A stretch of 64,000 nt of DNA from JBIYSM02 sp044759095 (GTDB lineage: Bacteria > Bacillota > Bacilli > Brevibacillales > Brevibacillaceae): contig NZ_JBIYSM020000003.1 in the NCBI RefSeq assembly GCF_044759095.2, positions 1 through 64,000 on the forward strand, written 5' to 3'. Positions 10,496-19,498 of this stretch are shown here, in pieces (position 1 is the first letter of the stretch; every line of letters starts with the position of its first letter). Below the pieces are notes generated by a model. That model had not been told where the DNA came from, made no database searches, and worked only from the letters and a program-made list of their open reading frames with translations. The position numbers were made by a program, and so were the translations under genes.

Positions 10496-11206
10496 ATGAA
10501 TGTGTTGCTGGTAGACGACGAGCCGTTGGAGCTGGAGCAGTTGGAGTATCTGATTAAACAGGTCTTCCCTGCGTGGAACATTTATAAGGCGCAAGACAGC
10601 AGCCAAGCGATGGCGATTTACCACAACGTAAAGCTTCAGCTGGCCTTTCTTGATATTCACCTGCCTGGAAAATCGGGTCTTGAATTGGCTGCCGATATGA
10701 AGGCGAACGGAGGCGAACTGGATATCGTCATCGTTACAGCATTCCAGGAGTTCCACTACGCAAAACAGTCGATTAAACTTGGGGTGATCGAATATATTAC
10801 CAAGCCGATCATTCAGAGCGAACTGGTTGTTCTCCTAAACCGGTATCAGGCAAAGGGATCATCGACGGGGTATTCCCGGATTATTCACGACGCCATCAAC
10901 CTGATTAAGGAAAAGTATCACGAAAAAATCAATCTGGCTGATATTGCTTCCGACATTCACGTCAACCCATCCTATTTGAGCCGACGGTTTCATGAGGAGG
11001 TAGGGATTGCCTTCTCGGAATATTTGATGAATTACCGAATTGAGATGGCGAAAAAGCTGATCATCAACAATCAGGACTGGAGCATTTCGCAGGTGGCTGA
11101 ACGTACAGGATTCAACAGCCAGCATTACTTCAGTACGATTTTCCGTAAAATGGTCGGTGCTACTCCGAAAGAATTCCGTGAGAGGGAGAAGCAACGTGCT
11201 GTTTAG
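10496..11206 (+). CDS. Response regulator with AraC-type DNA-binding domain (YesN-like)
   Basis: 236 residues. Receiver domain 1-120 with the acidic pair Asp7/Asp8, the phospho-acceptor Asp53 in FLDIHLPGK and Lys103 in YITKPI. After a short linker comes a double helix-turn-helix AraC domain (about 130-232) with HVNPSYLSRRFHEEVG and ERTGFNSQHYFSTIFRK. ATG 10496 is preceded by GGGGAGGGGG. Its end overlaps the next gene by 11 bases. It is expected to be phosphorylated by the preceding kinase and to activate nearby transport genes; the target is unknown. Confidence 0.92.
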   Translation: MNVLLVDDEPLELEQLEYLIKQVFPAWNIYKAQDSSQAMAIYHNVKLQLAFLDIHLPGKSGLELAADMKANGGELDIVIVTAFQEFHYAKQSIKLGVIEYITKPIIQSELVVLLNRYQAKGSSTGYSRIIHDAINLIKEKYHEKINLADIASDIHVNPSYLSRRFHEEVGIAFSEYLMNYRIEMAKKLIINNQDWSISQVAERTGFNSQHYFSTIFRKMVGATPKEFREREKQRAV

Positions 11207-12488
11207 TAGTCTCCGTCATTATCTTTCGGGATCGGTAAAACTGGGAATCGGGATGGGCATCGTGACGATTCTCGCGCGCTGGCTTACCGGCAATATGCTG
11301 ATGACATCACCGCAGATACTGGTTAAGTATGGGATTCTCGGTGCAGTCGGGTACAGTTTCATTACCGGTATGGCATTTGTAATCTTTGCTTTTCTGGCCA
11401 AGCGCATACGCACAGAATTGATTGACGCGCAAACGATTGGCGATTATCTGCATTACAAACTTCAACCGTTTGGCTATAAGCTGATGGTGGGCATTATGAC
11501 GTTGACCATCCTAAACAGTTTCTTCCTGCAGGGTGTAGCGGCGGGCATGCTGTTCGAGCAGTTAACGGATATGCCAGTTTGGATTGGATTGTTTCTGTTT
11601 TTTGCGGTCTGTGTTTTGTACGCTGGTCTGGGAGGAGCACCGTTACTGAACAGTGTCGCCCTGTTTCAGGTAATCTCCGTGTTTGCAGCTCTAATTTTGC
11701 TGTCGGTCTACTTTTTCGTTCGGGAAGGGATCACTCCCATTTACGATGGTATGCGTCTCTATCATCCTTATCTGCTGGTAGTCAACAACCCAGACAGCTG
11801 GACGTTTCTCACCGCCGGGGTTTTTATCGGGATCGGACACGTAATCACAGATCGAACCACGTGGCAGCGTCTTTTCGCGCTGGAAGACAAAAAAATCGTT
11901 TCCACCCTTGTCCTCTCCGGTCTGATTTGGTCTACCCTTCCGCTGGCTCTGTCTGCTATCGTAATGATCGCCATTTTTTCGGGCAGCTTTCACAACGTCT
12001 ACTCGTTGCTGTTTGAACTGATTGACCAAATCAACTCACCGCTCCTGCTGCTGTTGTTTTTGATGAGTCTGGTCAGTGCGTACACCGCTTCGTTCGGAGC
12101 GGAGCTTCATTCGCTGGTAAGTCTTTTGGTGCGTAACGTACTTCAGCAGGCGAATCCGCAGATGAACGAGAACCAGCTGCTGCAAGCCGCTTACGGATGC
12201 GCTGTGGGAATCGGACTGATTGGGTTTATGATAACTGCGATATTCAACCCGTCGCCTTTTACCTTATTTGTTTGTTTTGGAATTCTCTATTCCTCGTTCC
12301 TGCTGCCGATGATCATCATGGTGATGAGCCGGCGTAAGGTGGGCAACTTGATTCCTCTAAGCGGATGCATCGCCATGGTTATCGCTTTTTTGAGTATTCC
12401 TTCAATCGGCATGCTGAACAGTATCTTTGTTGCGTTTGCCGCTTCGCTGTTACAGACGGTTCTTTACCTTGGGATAAAAAGAGCCTGA
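11196..12488 (+). CDS. Sodium:solute symporter-like permease
   Basis: 430 residues, about 12 hydrophobic helices. The segment GIGHVITDRTTWQRLFALED resembles the conserved helix-loop of SSS-family symporters that reads DQ..VQR in other members, and FGAELHSLVSLLVRNVLQ fits the later conserved region. I start at GTG 11196, which has GAGAGGGAG upstream and overlaps the response-regulator gene by 11 bases; an in-frame start at 11157 would sit deeper inside that gene. Translational coupling to a kinase without a sensor domain hints that the permease may also report substrate. Substrate unknown. Confidence 0.75.
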   Translation: MLFSSLRHYLSGSVKLGIGMGIVTILARWLTGNMLMTSPQILVKYGILGAVGYSFITGMAFVIFAFLAKRIRTELIDAQTIGDYLHYKLQPFGYKLMVGIMTLTILNSFFLQGVAAGMLFEQLTDMPVWIGLFLFFAVCVLYAGLGGAPLLNSVALFQVISVFAALILLSVYFFVREGITPIYDGMRLYHPYLLVVNNPDSWTFLTAGVFIGIGHVITDRTTWQRLFALEDKKIVSTLVLSGLIWSTLPLALSAIVMIAIFSGSFHNVYSLLFELIDQINSPLLLLLFLMSLVSAYTASFGAELHSLVSLLVRNVLQQANPQMNENQLLQAAYGCAVGIGLIGFMITAIFNPSPFTLFVCFGILYSSFLLPMIIMVMSRRKVGNLIPLSGCIAMVIAFLSIPSIGMLNSIFVAFAASLLQTVLYLGIKRA

Positions 12489-12597
12489 AGCGGCTGCTAG
12501 GTTCAGCTTGACTGCGCGACCAAATCCATTTCGTGATTGAATCGAAGCGTGTAGAATAATCATGTTTTTAGAGAAGCCATACGTTTCCTTGAAATGA

Positions 12598-12804
12598 AAC
12601 ATTGATACACCTTATGAATTTATACTTGGGGACATCCGCGATCCTGAGGTGATGTTGGCGGCTACAAGGAAAATTGATGTTGTCGTTCACGCAGCAGCTC
12701 TACCTGGCATTCACTTAGCTCATTATAAGCCGGATGACTTTTGGCAATTAAACGTTACGGGAACGCACAACGTGTATCAATCGGCGTTGAAGAATCATGT
12801 ATGA
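12598..12804 (+). pseudogene. Fragment of an NAD-dependent epimerase/dehydratase
   Basis: The frame from 12598 to the stop at 12802-12804 reads LGDIRDPEVM, DVVVHAAALPG and NVTGTHNVYQSA. These are the motifs following the first Rossmann unit of extended short-chain dehydrogenases/epimerases. The nucleotide-binding glycine motif and catalytic Tyr-Lys are absent, and an upstream piece (FREAIRFLEMKH) is in another frame. No start or ribosome site is present, so it is a decayed fragment. Confidence 0.6.
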
Positions 12805-13055
12805 ACTCGCTTTCCAGCTTCGTTTTCGCCTTCGCGGGAGCCGCTGACTCCGAAGCGTTGAAAAACGCCACCCATGAAGCTCGTTCGGCGAGTGTCGCGT
12901 AGGTGGGGCTGAGGTGCTCATCCGATGTCATAAAAACTATTTGCCTGGTTCGAAGTTCTCAATGGTTCCGGACTGGAATGTAACTAGCTGTAGGTACGCC
13001 AGGTACTTTGTGAAAAAAGAAAAAATATTGAAAAAATAAGTAAAGATAATGCAAA
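12805..13055. other. Intergenic stretch with no recognisable gene
   Basis: Between the epimerase remnant and the second peptide-binding protein I see no complete gene, RNA or terminator. On the minus strand a 58-codon open frame (12931 to 12755) overlaps the remnant but lacks a ribosome site. The last part becomes very A-rich and carries the control region of the next gene. Confidence 0.4.
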
Positions 13056-13058
13056 TGA

Positions 13059-13073
13059 AATTTTCAGAATGTT
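13059..13073. promoter_or_regulatory. Putative CodY box upstream of the second peptide-binding protein
   Basis: AATTTTCAGAATGTT matches the CodY consensus AATTTTCWGAAAATT at 13 of 15 positions, about 53 bases before the ATG at 13126. CodY repression of peptide uptake is well known in Bacillota; regulation here is inferred. Confidence 0.5.
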
Positions 13074-13125
13074 ATTTATAATCCAATTATACACGATATA
13101 TCAAAACAAAAAGGGGGAAACTGTG

Positions 13126-14706
13126 ATGAAAAAAAGTCGAGTTTTGGGAATCATTTTATCTCTATCATGTGTCTTTACAACAGCCTTAACCGGTTGTTCA
13201 TCTACTCCTCAGGAGACGAAGCCAGGCTCGCAGCAGTCTAATTCTACCGCTACTGCTCCTATAGAAGGAGGTACTTTGGTCATCGCCCGATTGTCGGATG
13301 CAACAAAGCTTGATCCCCATTTGGGTGCCGATATTCCTTCCGCAAGTGTCTATCAAAGTAAGATTTACGAGAATCTCGTCAAACAAGATGAAAAGATGGA
13401 AATAAAACCGGAATTAGCTACAGAGTGGAAAAAACTTGACGACCTTACCTGGGAATTTAAACTTCGTCAGGGAGTTACCTTTCATGATGGAACCCCGTTC
13501 ACTGCAGAGGCTGTAAAAAAGACAATTGCCCGCCTGCTGGATAAAAAGACTGGCTCTCCTCGTGCCAATTTGTTCGAGATGGTCGAAGAAGTGAAAGTGA
13601 TTGATGACTATACGGTACAGTTTAAAACAAAATATCCATACGTTCCCCTGCTTCCTACTTTGGCTCATTATGCAGGCGGAATCATTAGTCCGAAAGCCAT
13701 TGATGAACTTGGTGAAAAATTGGGACAAAATCCGGTAGGAACAGGTCCATTCAAATTTGAATCATGGGTTCCCGGTCAAGAAATTACGTTGACCAAAAAT
13801 GACAATTATTGGGGTAATAAGGCAAAAGTAGACAAGGTTGTGTTCAAGATTATTCCTGAGGATACAACCCGAATCGCAATGGTTGAAACAGGCGAAGCTC
13901 AGATTGCTGAACCTATTCCTGTCACCGAAATGGAACGTATTCATGCCTCTTCGACTATGAGCCTATATCGAAGTGACGCCTGGGGAACGGACTATATCGG
14001 TTTTAATCTAAAAAAGAAACCGTTTGATGATGTACGAGTTCGTCAAGCGATCTCCTACGCGATCGATACTGATGCCATTATCAAAGGAGTATTTAATAAT
14101 GTCGGGAAAAAAGCAGCCGGGCCGATGGGGTCAGGTGTATGGGGATATAGTGAAAACATCAAGGGATACGAATATGACATTAACAAAGCAAAAGCACTTT
14201 TAGCGGAAGCAGGCTATCCCAATGGTTTTAAAACGACGATCTGGACGAATGACAAGAAAGAACGGATGAATCTTGCCGAAGTTGTTCAATCTCAATTAAA
14301 GGGGATTGGCATTGACTTAGAGATTAAAGTTGTTGAATGGGGAACCTACCTAGAGGCAACTGGCAAAGGGGAGCATGATATGTTCATCCTCGGTTGGTCT
14401 AACGCAACAGGTGACGCAGACTATAACCAATACTTCAACTATCACACCGAAGCTCATGGCAGCGTAGGAAATCGCTTCTTCTACAGCAATCCCGAAGTGG
14501 ACAAACTGATTGATGCAGGACGTCGGGAAGCCGATGAAACGAAACGTAAAGCCATTTATGAAAAGGCACAAGAAATCGAAATGAGAGATGCTCCAATGGT
14601 AATGATCCGCTACTTCGAGAACCTGGCCGTAACGGGGAAGAATGTAAAGGATTTCTGGATCCATCCGTCTGGTAATCTCATGCTTAATGATGTAAGTCTC
14701 CAATAG
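13126..14706 (+). CDS. Peptide ABC transporter substrate-binding lipoprotein, second paralogue
   Basis: 526 residues. It has a signal peptide ending in lipobox LTGC, then family-5 motifs nearly identical to those of the protein at 2836: ARLSDATKLDPHLGAD, FKLRQGVTFHDGTPFTA, NPVGTGPFKFESW, FDDVRVRQAISYAID and GEHDMFILGWSN. The two proteins align over their full length with most residues shared. It has no permease of its own and stands alone between a remnant and a terminator, so it probably feeds the Dpp-type permease at 5755-9638. Start ATG 13126 follows AAGGGGG. Its coding sequence is noticeably more AT-rich than that of its paralogue, which suggests separate acquisition or a different expression class rather than a fresh duplication. 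Confidence 0.92.
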   Translation: MKKSRVLGIILSLSCVFTTALTGCSSTPQETKPGSQQSNSTATAPIEGGTLVIARLSDATKLDPHLGADIPSASVYQSKIYENLVKQDEKMEIKPELATEWKKLDDLTWEFKLRQGVTFHDGTPFTAEAVKKTIARLLDKKTGSPRANLFEMVEEVKVIDDYTVQFKTKYPYVPLLPTLAHYAGGIISPKAIDELGEKLGQNPVGTGPFKFESWVPGQEITLTKNDNYWGNKAKVDKVVFKIIPEDTTRIAMVETGEAQIAEPIPVTEMERIHASSTMSLYRSDAWGTDYIGFNLKKKPFDDVRVRQAISYAIDTDAIIKGVFNNVGKKAAGPMGSGVWGYSENIKGYEYDINKAKALLAEAGYPNGFKTTIWTNDKKERMNLAEVVQSQLKGIGIDLEIKVVEWGTYLEATGKGEHDMFILGWSNATGDADYNQYFNYHTEAHGSVGNRFFYSNPEVDKLIDAGRREADETKRKAIYEKAQEIEMRDAPMVMIRYFENLAVTGKNVKDFWIHPSGNLMLNDVSLQ

Positions 14707-14805
14707 ACTCGGTGGTATGAGAAGTAGCATCTGCACGCTATCCATTAAAGCGGTTGGAGTCAACGGCGGCGGAGTAATATATGGATAAACTGAAAAAGGT
14801 ATGAA

Positions 14806-14843
14806 AAAGAACCAGCCGACCTCGCAGGTGTGGCTGGTTTTTG
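14806..14843. terminator. Terminator between convergent genes
   Basis: AACCAGCC (14810-14817) pairs with GGCTGGTT (14832-14839), with A-run before and T-run after. It serves the binding protein ending at 14706 and probably also the BCCT transporter ending at 14854 on the other strand. Confidence 0.8.
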
Positions 14844-14853
14844 TATTTTCGTT

Positions 14854-16377
14854 TTACTGCTGCCCGAGCAGCTTTTCCAGTTTTTTCTGCTGTTCCCGGG
14901 ATTTTTTTCGCATTGTCCGCATCTCTTCATCCAATGCCCGCAGCAGGGAGACACACATCAAGACCATGATGAAGGCGAACGGAAAAGCCGCGACGATGGA
15001 AGCAGTCTGCAGTCCCTGCAGCCCTCCGCTGAGCAACAGGACGACTGCGATGGACGACTGCAGGATGCCCCAGGTGATTTTCACCTTGGTGGTCGGATCC
15101 AGGTCGCCATTGGACGAAAGCATGCCCAGAACAAACGTTGCCGAGTCGGCGGAGGTAATAAAGAAGGTAATGATCAGAACGGTGGAGACGACGGCCAGTA
15201 TGGTACCGATCGGCAGCTGTTCCAGTGTGATGAACAGCGCGGAAGCCACATCCTTGTCCACTGCCTGCCCGATCGGTACCTGCTGGAAAATCTCCATGTG
15301 CAGTGCGGTTCCCCCAAAGACGGAGAACCAGACGAAACTGAGCAAGCTGGGGACGAGCAGAACACCGAAGATAAATTCCTTGATCGTGCGTCCTTTCGAT
15401 ACGCGGGCGATAAACATGCCGACAAAGGGCGCCCAGGCTATCCACCAGGCCCAGTAAAAGAGGGTCCAGTTGGCGATCCAATTGCTGCCGGAAAAAGGCG
15501 ACAGCCGCATGCTCATTTGGATGATATTTTGCAAGTAGCCGCCCAATGTCGTTGTAAACGTGTCAAAAATAAAGGCAGTCGGACCCAGCAGCAGCACGAA
15601 CAGCAGAATTCCCAAGGCGAGAAACAGATTGGTATTGCTGAGGATCTTGATGCCGCGATCCAGTCCGGTTGTGGCTGACAGGATGTACAGAATGGTGACG
15701 ATGGCGATGATGCACACCTGTACGGTAACCGAGCTCGGCAGCTGGAACAAATGGGCCAATCCTCCGTTGATCTGGAGCGTTCCCAAACCGAGAGAAGTCG
15801 CAACGCCGAAGACGGTAGCGATGATTGCCAGGATGTCGATTGCTTTTCCGATCGGTCCATTTACCCGCTCCCCCAAAAGCGGATAAAACGTGGACGAGAT
15901 CAGTCCCTTTGCACCCTTGCGAAACTTGAAATAGGCCAAAGCCAGTGCGATGGCTGCGTAAATGCCCCAGGGATGCAGACCCCAGTGGAAGAAGGAATAG
16001 CGCATGGCCATTCGGGCGGCCTCGGGTGTCTGGGCTTCCACTCCTTGGGGCGGAGCGAAGTAGTGAGAGATCGGTTCAGCCACTCCCCAGAATACCAGCC
16101 CGATTCCCATCCCCGCACTAAACAGCATGGCAAACCAGGTAAAGGTGGAATACTCCGGTTCATCATCGTCGTCTCCGAGGCGAATTTGTCCGTATTTGCT
16201 AAACGCCAGATAAAGGCAGAACAATAAGAAGCCGAAAGCTACAAGCAGATAAAACCAGCCGAACTTGGTGGTCGTAAACGTCAGCACAGCAGATGCGGTC
16301 GTGGAAAGATGCTCGGGAAACAGAACTCCCCACAGTACAAAAAGAATGACGAATGCCAGTGATAACAGAAACCTCAT
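14854..16377 (-). CDS. BCCT family osmoprotectant transporter
   Basis: 507 residues, twelve predicted helices, normal length for betaine/carnitine/choline transporters such as OpuD/BetP. The family hallmark is present: WAWWIAWAPFVGMFIARVS followed by KGRTIKEF. An aromatic-rich segment in the earlier helices (GIGLVFWGVAEPISHY) is also typical. It imports glycine betaine or related compounds with sodium or protons. Start is the ATG at 16377 with GGGGAGGGG 5 bases upstream; earlier in-frame ATGs at 16392 and 16410 overlap that site. It diverges from a GbsR-type repressor, so control by choline/betaine status or osmolarity is likely. The C-terminus is basic and coiled (KKSREQQKKLEKLL), like osmosensing tails of this family. 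Confidence 0.95.
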   Translation of the reverse strand: MRFLLSLAFVILFVLWGVLFPEHLSTTASAVLTFTTTKFGWFYLLVAFGFLLFCLYLAFSKYGQIRLGDDDDEPEYSTFTWFAMLFSAGMGIGLVFWGVAEPISHYFAPPQGVEAQTPEAARMAMRYSFFHWGLHPWGIYAAIALALAYFKFRKGAKGLISSTFYPLLGERVNGPIGKAIDILAIIATVFGVATSLGLGTLQINGGLAHLFQLPSSVTVQVCIIAIVTILYILSATTGLDRGIKILSNTNLFLALGILLFVLLLGPTAFIFDTFTTTLGGYLQNIIQMSMRLSPFSGSNWIANWTLFYWAWWIAWAPFVGMFIARVSKGRTIKEFIFGVLLVPSLLSFVWFSVFGGTALHMEIFQQVPIGQAVDKDVASALFITLEQLPIGTILAVVSTVLIITFFITSADSATFVLGMLSSNGDLDPTTKVKITWGILQSSIAVVLLLSGGLQGLQTASIVAAFPFAFIMVLMCVSLLRALDEEMRTMRKKSREQQKKLEKLLGQQ

Positions 16378-16460
16378 CAAACCCCTCCCCATGGAAAAAT
16401 GATGAAACAAACAAGTTCATACTGTTTGTAAAGTTTTTTCCGTATAAACTTATCATGTAT

Positions 16461-16466
16461 TATACT
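16461..16466 (+). promoter_or_regulatory. Possible -10 element of the gbsR-like gene
   Basis: TATACT lies in an AT-rich stretch 43 bases before the ATG at 16509, in the divergent region with the BCCT gene. The matching -35 position is weak, so this is a tentative assignment. Confidence 0.3.
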
Positions 16467-16508
16467 AAAATAGACTGATTAATACCACCCTGACAGGAGA
16501 AGTGACGA

Positions 16509-17051
16509 ATGAACGGCATGGAACGACTGCAAAAAGCAAGGCAACGGGTGATTGAATCCATTGCTAACAATATTGACTTGTATGGCGTTACCCATTCCAT
16601 CGGGCGCATGTACGGGACGATGTATTTTGAGGAGGAGCCCATGACGCTGGAAGCGCTGGGGGAAGCCCTGGGGATGAGCAAAACCAGCATGAGCGCCGGG
16701 GTCAGAGTCTTGACCGATCTGAAAATGGTCGACAAGGTGTGGGTGAAGGGAGTCCGTAAAGATTTGTACCGGGCTGAGGAAGACTGGTACCAGACGTTTA
16801 TTGACTTTTTTGCGATACGCTGGCGAAAAGCAGTTCAAACCAATGTAGAAATGATCCAAAAGTCGTTGAGCGAGCTGGATGGACTGATTCAGGATGAATC
16901 GGTGGAGCAGCGCGTGAAGGAACTGGCACTGAGCGACAAAGAGAAACTGCACAACGCGCTCGCGTACTATCAATGGTTGACGAAGCTGATTGCCAGTCTG
17001 GAGTCTTATGAAATTTTTCAGTTTATCCCCAAGCCGGACAAGGAAAAGTGA
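16509..17051 (+). CDS. GbsR/OpuCR-type transcriptional repressor
   Basis: 180 residues, the standard length. It has a MarR-like winged helix in the first half (YGVTHSIGRMYGTMYFEE, then EALGEALGMSKTSMSAGVR and a wing DKVWVKGVRKDLYRAE), followed by a helical dimerisation/ligand part. GbsR proteins sense choline and repress glycine-betaine synthesis and osmoprotectant uptake genes. It is divergent from the BCCT transporter with 131 bases between the starts, so it very probably controls that gene. ATG 16509 is preceded by AGGAGAAG. It ends 15 bases from the convergent LysR gene with no obvious terminator. Confidence 0.92.
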   Translation: MNGMERLQKARQRVIESIANNIDLYGVTHSIGRMYGTMYFEEEPMTLEALGEALGMSKTSMSAGVRVLTDLKMVDKVWVKGVRKDLYRAEEDWYQTFIDFFAIRWRKAVQTNVEMIQKSLSELDGLIQDESVEQRVKELALSDKEKLHNALAYYQWLTKLIASLESYEIFQFIPKPDKEK

Positions 17052-17066
17052 ACGGCAACCGAGTGT

Positions 17067-17939
17067 TTACGGCGAAAACGTCTCAATAAACCGGCGGGCC
17101 GCTTTGGACAGATGGCGTTCCGCTTTCCAAATCACGGCGGAAGAGGAAGAGATGGATGTGCCGGTGATCTCCACGGAGGATATCTCATAGCCGGAGTGGG
17201 TTTTCCAGGCCGACCGCGGGACGATGGAGGCGCCGATACCTGCCGCTACCAAATTGACGATCAGCGAGATGTCAGGGCACTGGCAAACGACCTGCGGCGT
17301 CACGCCGAGACGGGAAAACTCCTTGATGAGCAGCTCGTAAATCCCCAACCCGGGCGTACTGGGCAGAACCAGCGGGTGATCGGCAATCTCCCGCATATGA
17401 ATCCGTTCTTTCGAGGAAAGCGGGGAGTGGGGAGGAACGATCATGACGAACGGCTCTTCTTCCAGATGGATGGAGGCGTAGTCGGGAAGCGAATGGGGCA
17501 GTCGCACGATCGCCACTTCAATGGTACGCTGCTCCAGAAGCTGACTTAGCTGTTGCGAATCTCCTTTCCAGACCTTGTAGGTGATCAACGGATGCTTCTC
17601 CTGAAACCGGCGAAGTTTTTCCGGCAGATGGTATGCTGACAGCGCACTGACGCCGATGGAGAGCGACCCGCGAACCCCTTCTCCGGTTTCTTTCACTTCC
17701 GCAATCGCTTCGTCCAGCTGCTGGACGATATTGAGAGCTTGCCTGTAGAGGGCGGCTCCCGCCTCGGTCAGTTCCATCCTCTTTCCCACCCGCTCCATAA
17801 GCACGACGCCCAGTTCCTCTTCCATTTGCTTGAGCTGTTGGCTGAGAGGCGGCTGCGCCATCTGTAGCCGTTTGGCCGCTCCCGTGATCTGACCTTCCTC
17901 GGCGATCGCAATAAAATAGCGTAGTTGGCGAATGTCCAT
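17067..17939 (-). CDS. LysR-family transcriptional regulator
   Basis: 290 residues. N-terminal winged helix (1-65) with the LysR signature GQITGAAKRLQMAQPPLSQQ, then a linker and a periplasmic-binding-like effector domain. It is divergent from the purine permease at 18081 and is likely its regulator. ATG 17939 has AAAGGAG about 12 bases upstream. The closest well-known type is the GltC/CatR-like group, but the effector cannot be deduced. Confidence 0.93.
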   Translation of the reverse strand: MDIRQLRYFIAIAEEGQITGAAKRLQMAQPPLSQQLKQMEEELGVVLMERVGKRMELTEAGAALYRQALNIVQQLDEAIAEVKETGEGVRGSLSIGVSALSAYHLPEKLRRFQEKHPLITYKVWKGDSQQLSQLLEQRTIEVAIVRLPHSLPDYASIHLEEEPFVMIVPPHSPLSSKERIHMREIADHPLVLPSTPGLGIYELLIKEFSRLGVTPQVVCQCPDISLIVNLVAAGIGASIVPRSAWKTHSGYEISSVEITGTSISSSSAVIWKAERHLSKAARRFIETFSP

Positions 17940-17962
17940 AAGTCAGTCAGTCTCCTTTTTCC

Positions 17963-18008
17963 ATATGAAAAAGATATCAATTTCAGATTTCATTAATATT
18001 TTTCATAT
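17963..18008. promoter_or_regulatory. Inverted repeat between LysR gene and purine permease
   Basis: ATATGAAAAA (17963-17972) and TTTTTCATAT (17999-18008) are perfect inverted arms 26 bases apart, in the 141-base divergent region. LysR proteins bind dyads in such positions, autoregulating and activating the divergent gene. Confidence 0.45.
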
Positions 18009-18080
18009 CGTTGTGAGTATGATAGCATAATTCCCTGGAATCAACATCTCAGAAGTCACTTTTGACTTGGAAAGAAGGGA

Positions 18081-19385
18081 ATGGACGTGCGTGCGATTTT
18101 GCAAAAGATGTTTGACATGCGCACACATCATACAACGATTCAAAAAGAACTGACAGCCGGCTTTATCGGCTTTGTGACGATCGTCTACATCGTGGCGGTG
18201 AACGCCTCGATTTTGGAAGATGCGGGGATCCCGTTGGAAGCGGGCATTCTGGCGACAGTGCTGACAAGCTTCGTCGGCGCGCTAATGATGGGCTTTTGGG
18301 CAAACACCCCGATCATCCTTGTTCCTGGTATGGGGATCAACGCGTTGTTTACCTATACCCTGGTGCAATCGATGGGTCTTGGATGGCAGGAGGCGTTGGC
18401 TGCCGTTTTCGTCTCCGGACTGGCGTTTTCCTTCGTCGCATTTACCCGCGCGGGCGCGCTGCTGTCGGAGGCCATTCCTGCGTCGCTGAAGGAAGCGATC
18501 ACGGTGGGGATCGGTTTGTTCCTGACCTTTATCGGTCTGCAAAAAGGCGGTCTGATCGTCACCAATCCGTCCACATTCGTGGCATTGGGCGATTTGGCCA
18601 GTCCCAAGGTAATCGTGACCATCGCGACGCTTTTGCTGACGCTGGTGCTGTTTATCCGCAACGTACCGGGAAGCTTCCTGATCAGTATCGCGTCCGGGAC
18701 GGTGCTGGCCTTCATCCTTGGACTGACGGAGCAAGGGGAAGCGGCAGTGTCGCCGCTTTCGTTTGACAGCTATCTTGCGGTACTGGGCAGCATGTCGTTT
18801 GAACGCATGCTGTCCCTGCCGTTCTGGTTTGCGGTCTTTTCCCTGACGATGGTCATTGTGTTCGAAAACATCGGGTTGATTCACGGGCACACTGCCATGC
18901 TGAAGCGGCCGGACAAATTCCGCCGGGCTTTGCAGGCCAATGCCCTGTCCGCAACGGCGGCCGGACTGTTGGGAACCAGCCCGACCGTGTCCGCTGTGGA
19001 AAGTGCCGCCGGTATCGCGGCGGGCGGCCGAACGGGACTAACCAGCCTGACAACAGGGGTGCTGATGCTGTTGTCGCTCAGCTTTTTGCCCGTGGTGAAA
19101 CTGATTCCCGACAGCGCCATTGCGCCCGTGCTGATTGTCATTGGAGGCCTGATGCTGCAAAACGTGCAGAGCATCAACCTGCGCGATTTTTCCGAGGGGT
19201 TCCCCGCCTTTCTCATCATTGCCCTCATCCCGCTCTCATACAGCATTGTCGACGGAATCGCCTTTGGATTCATCGTCTACCCGCTCTTGAAGGTGGCGCT
19301 GGGCCGAAGAAAGGAAGTACCCGCCCTGCTGTACATTATTTCCGGACTGTTTCTTCTGAACATGGTACTGCCGGAGTTGGCATAA
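18081..19385 (+). CDS. NCS2/AzgA-type purine permease
   Basis: 434 residues, 12-14 hydrophobic helices. FVTIVYIVAVNASILEDAG, GMGINALFTYTLV, SLKEAITVGIGLFLTFIGL and the helix with LGTSPTVSAVESAAGIAAGG match the AzgA/PbuG/PbuO branch of nucleobase transporters for adenine, guanine or hypoxanthine. The ATG at 18081 is close behind AAGAAGGG; the in-frame GTG at 18087 has better spacing and may be the real start. Divergent from a LysR gene, followed by a strong terminator. Confidence 0.92.
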   Translation: MDVRAILQKMFDMRTHHTTIQKELTAGFIGFVTIVYIVAVNASILEDAGIPLEAGILATVLTSFVGALMMGFWANTPIILVPGMGINALFTYTLVQSMGLGWQEALAAVFVSGLAFSFVAFTRAGALLSEAIPASLKEAITVGIGLFLTFIGLQKGGLIVTNPSTFVALGDLASPKVIVTIATLLLTLVLFIRNVPGSFLISIASGTVLAFILGLTEQGEAAVSPLSFDSYLAVLGSMSFERMLSLPFWFAVFSLTMVIVFENIGLIHGHTAMLKRPDKFRRALQANALSATAAGLLGTSPTVSAVESAAGIAAGGRTGLTSLTTGVLMLLSLSFLPVVKLIPDSAIAPVLIVIGGLMLQNVQSINLRDFSEGFPAFLIIALIPLSYSIVDGIAFGFIVYPLLKVALGRRKEVPALLYIISGLFLLNMVLPELA

Positions 19386-19400
19386 ACGAAGGAAATGCAG

Positions 19401-19440
19401 AGCCGTCCTTGTGCTTGCACGCACGGGACGGCTTTTTTTT
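19401..19440 (+). terminator. Rho-independent terminator after purine permease
   Basis: AGCCGTCC (19401-19408) pairs with GGACGGCT (19426-19433), followed by an unbroken run of T. Confidence 0.88.
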
Positions 19441-19498
19441 GTCCCGATTGCTACTGTTAGTATAAGTAAGAATTGACAGGGTGGAGGGAATTTGAAGA

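Noticed and set aside
12755..12931. 58-codon minus-strand open frame with protein-like composition
   Set aside because: It overlaps the epimerase remnant in antisense and has no ribosome site; not supported as a gene.
16970..17070. Terminator between gbsR-like and LysR genes
   Set aside because: No stem-loop with a T-run can be seen in the 15-base convergent gap or just inside the genes.
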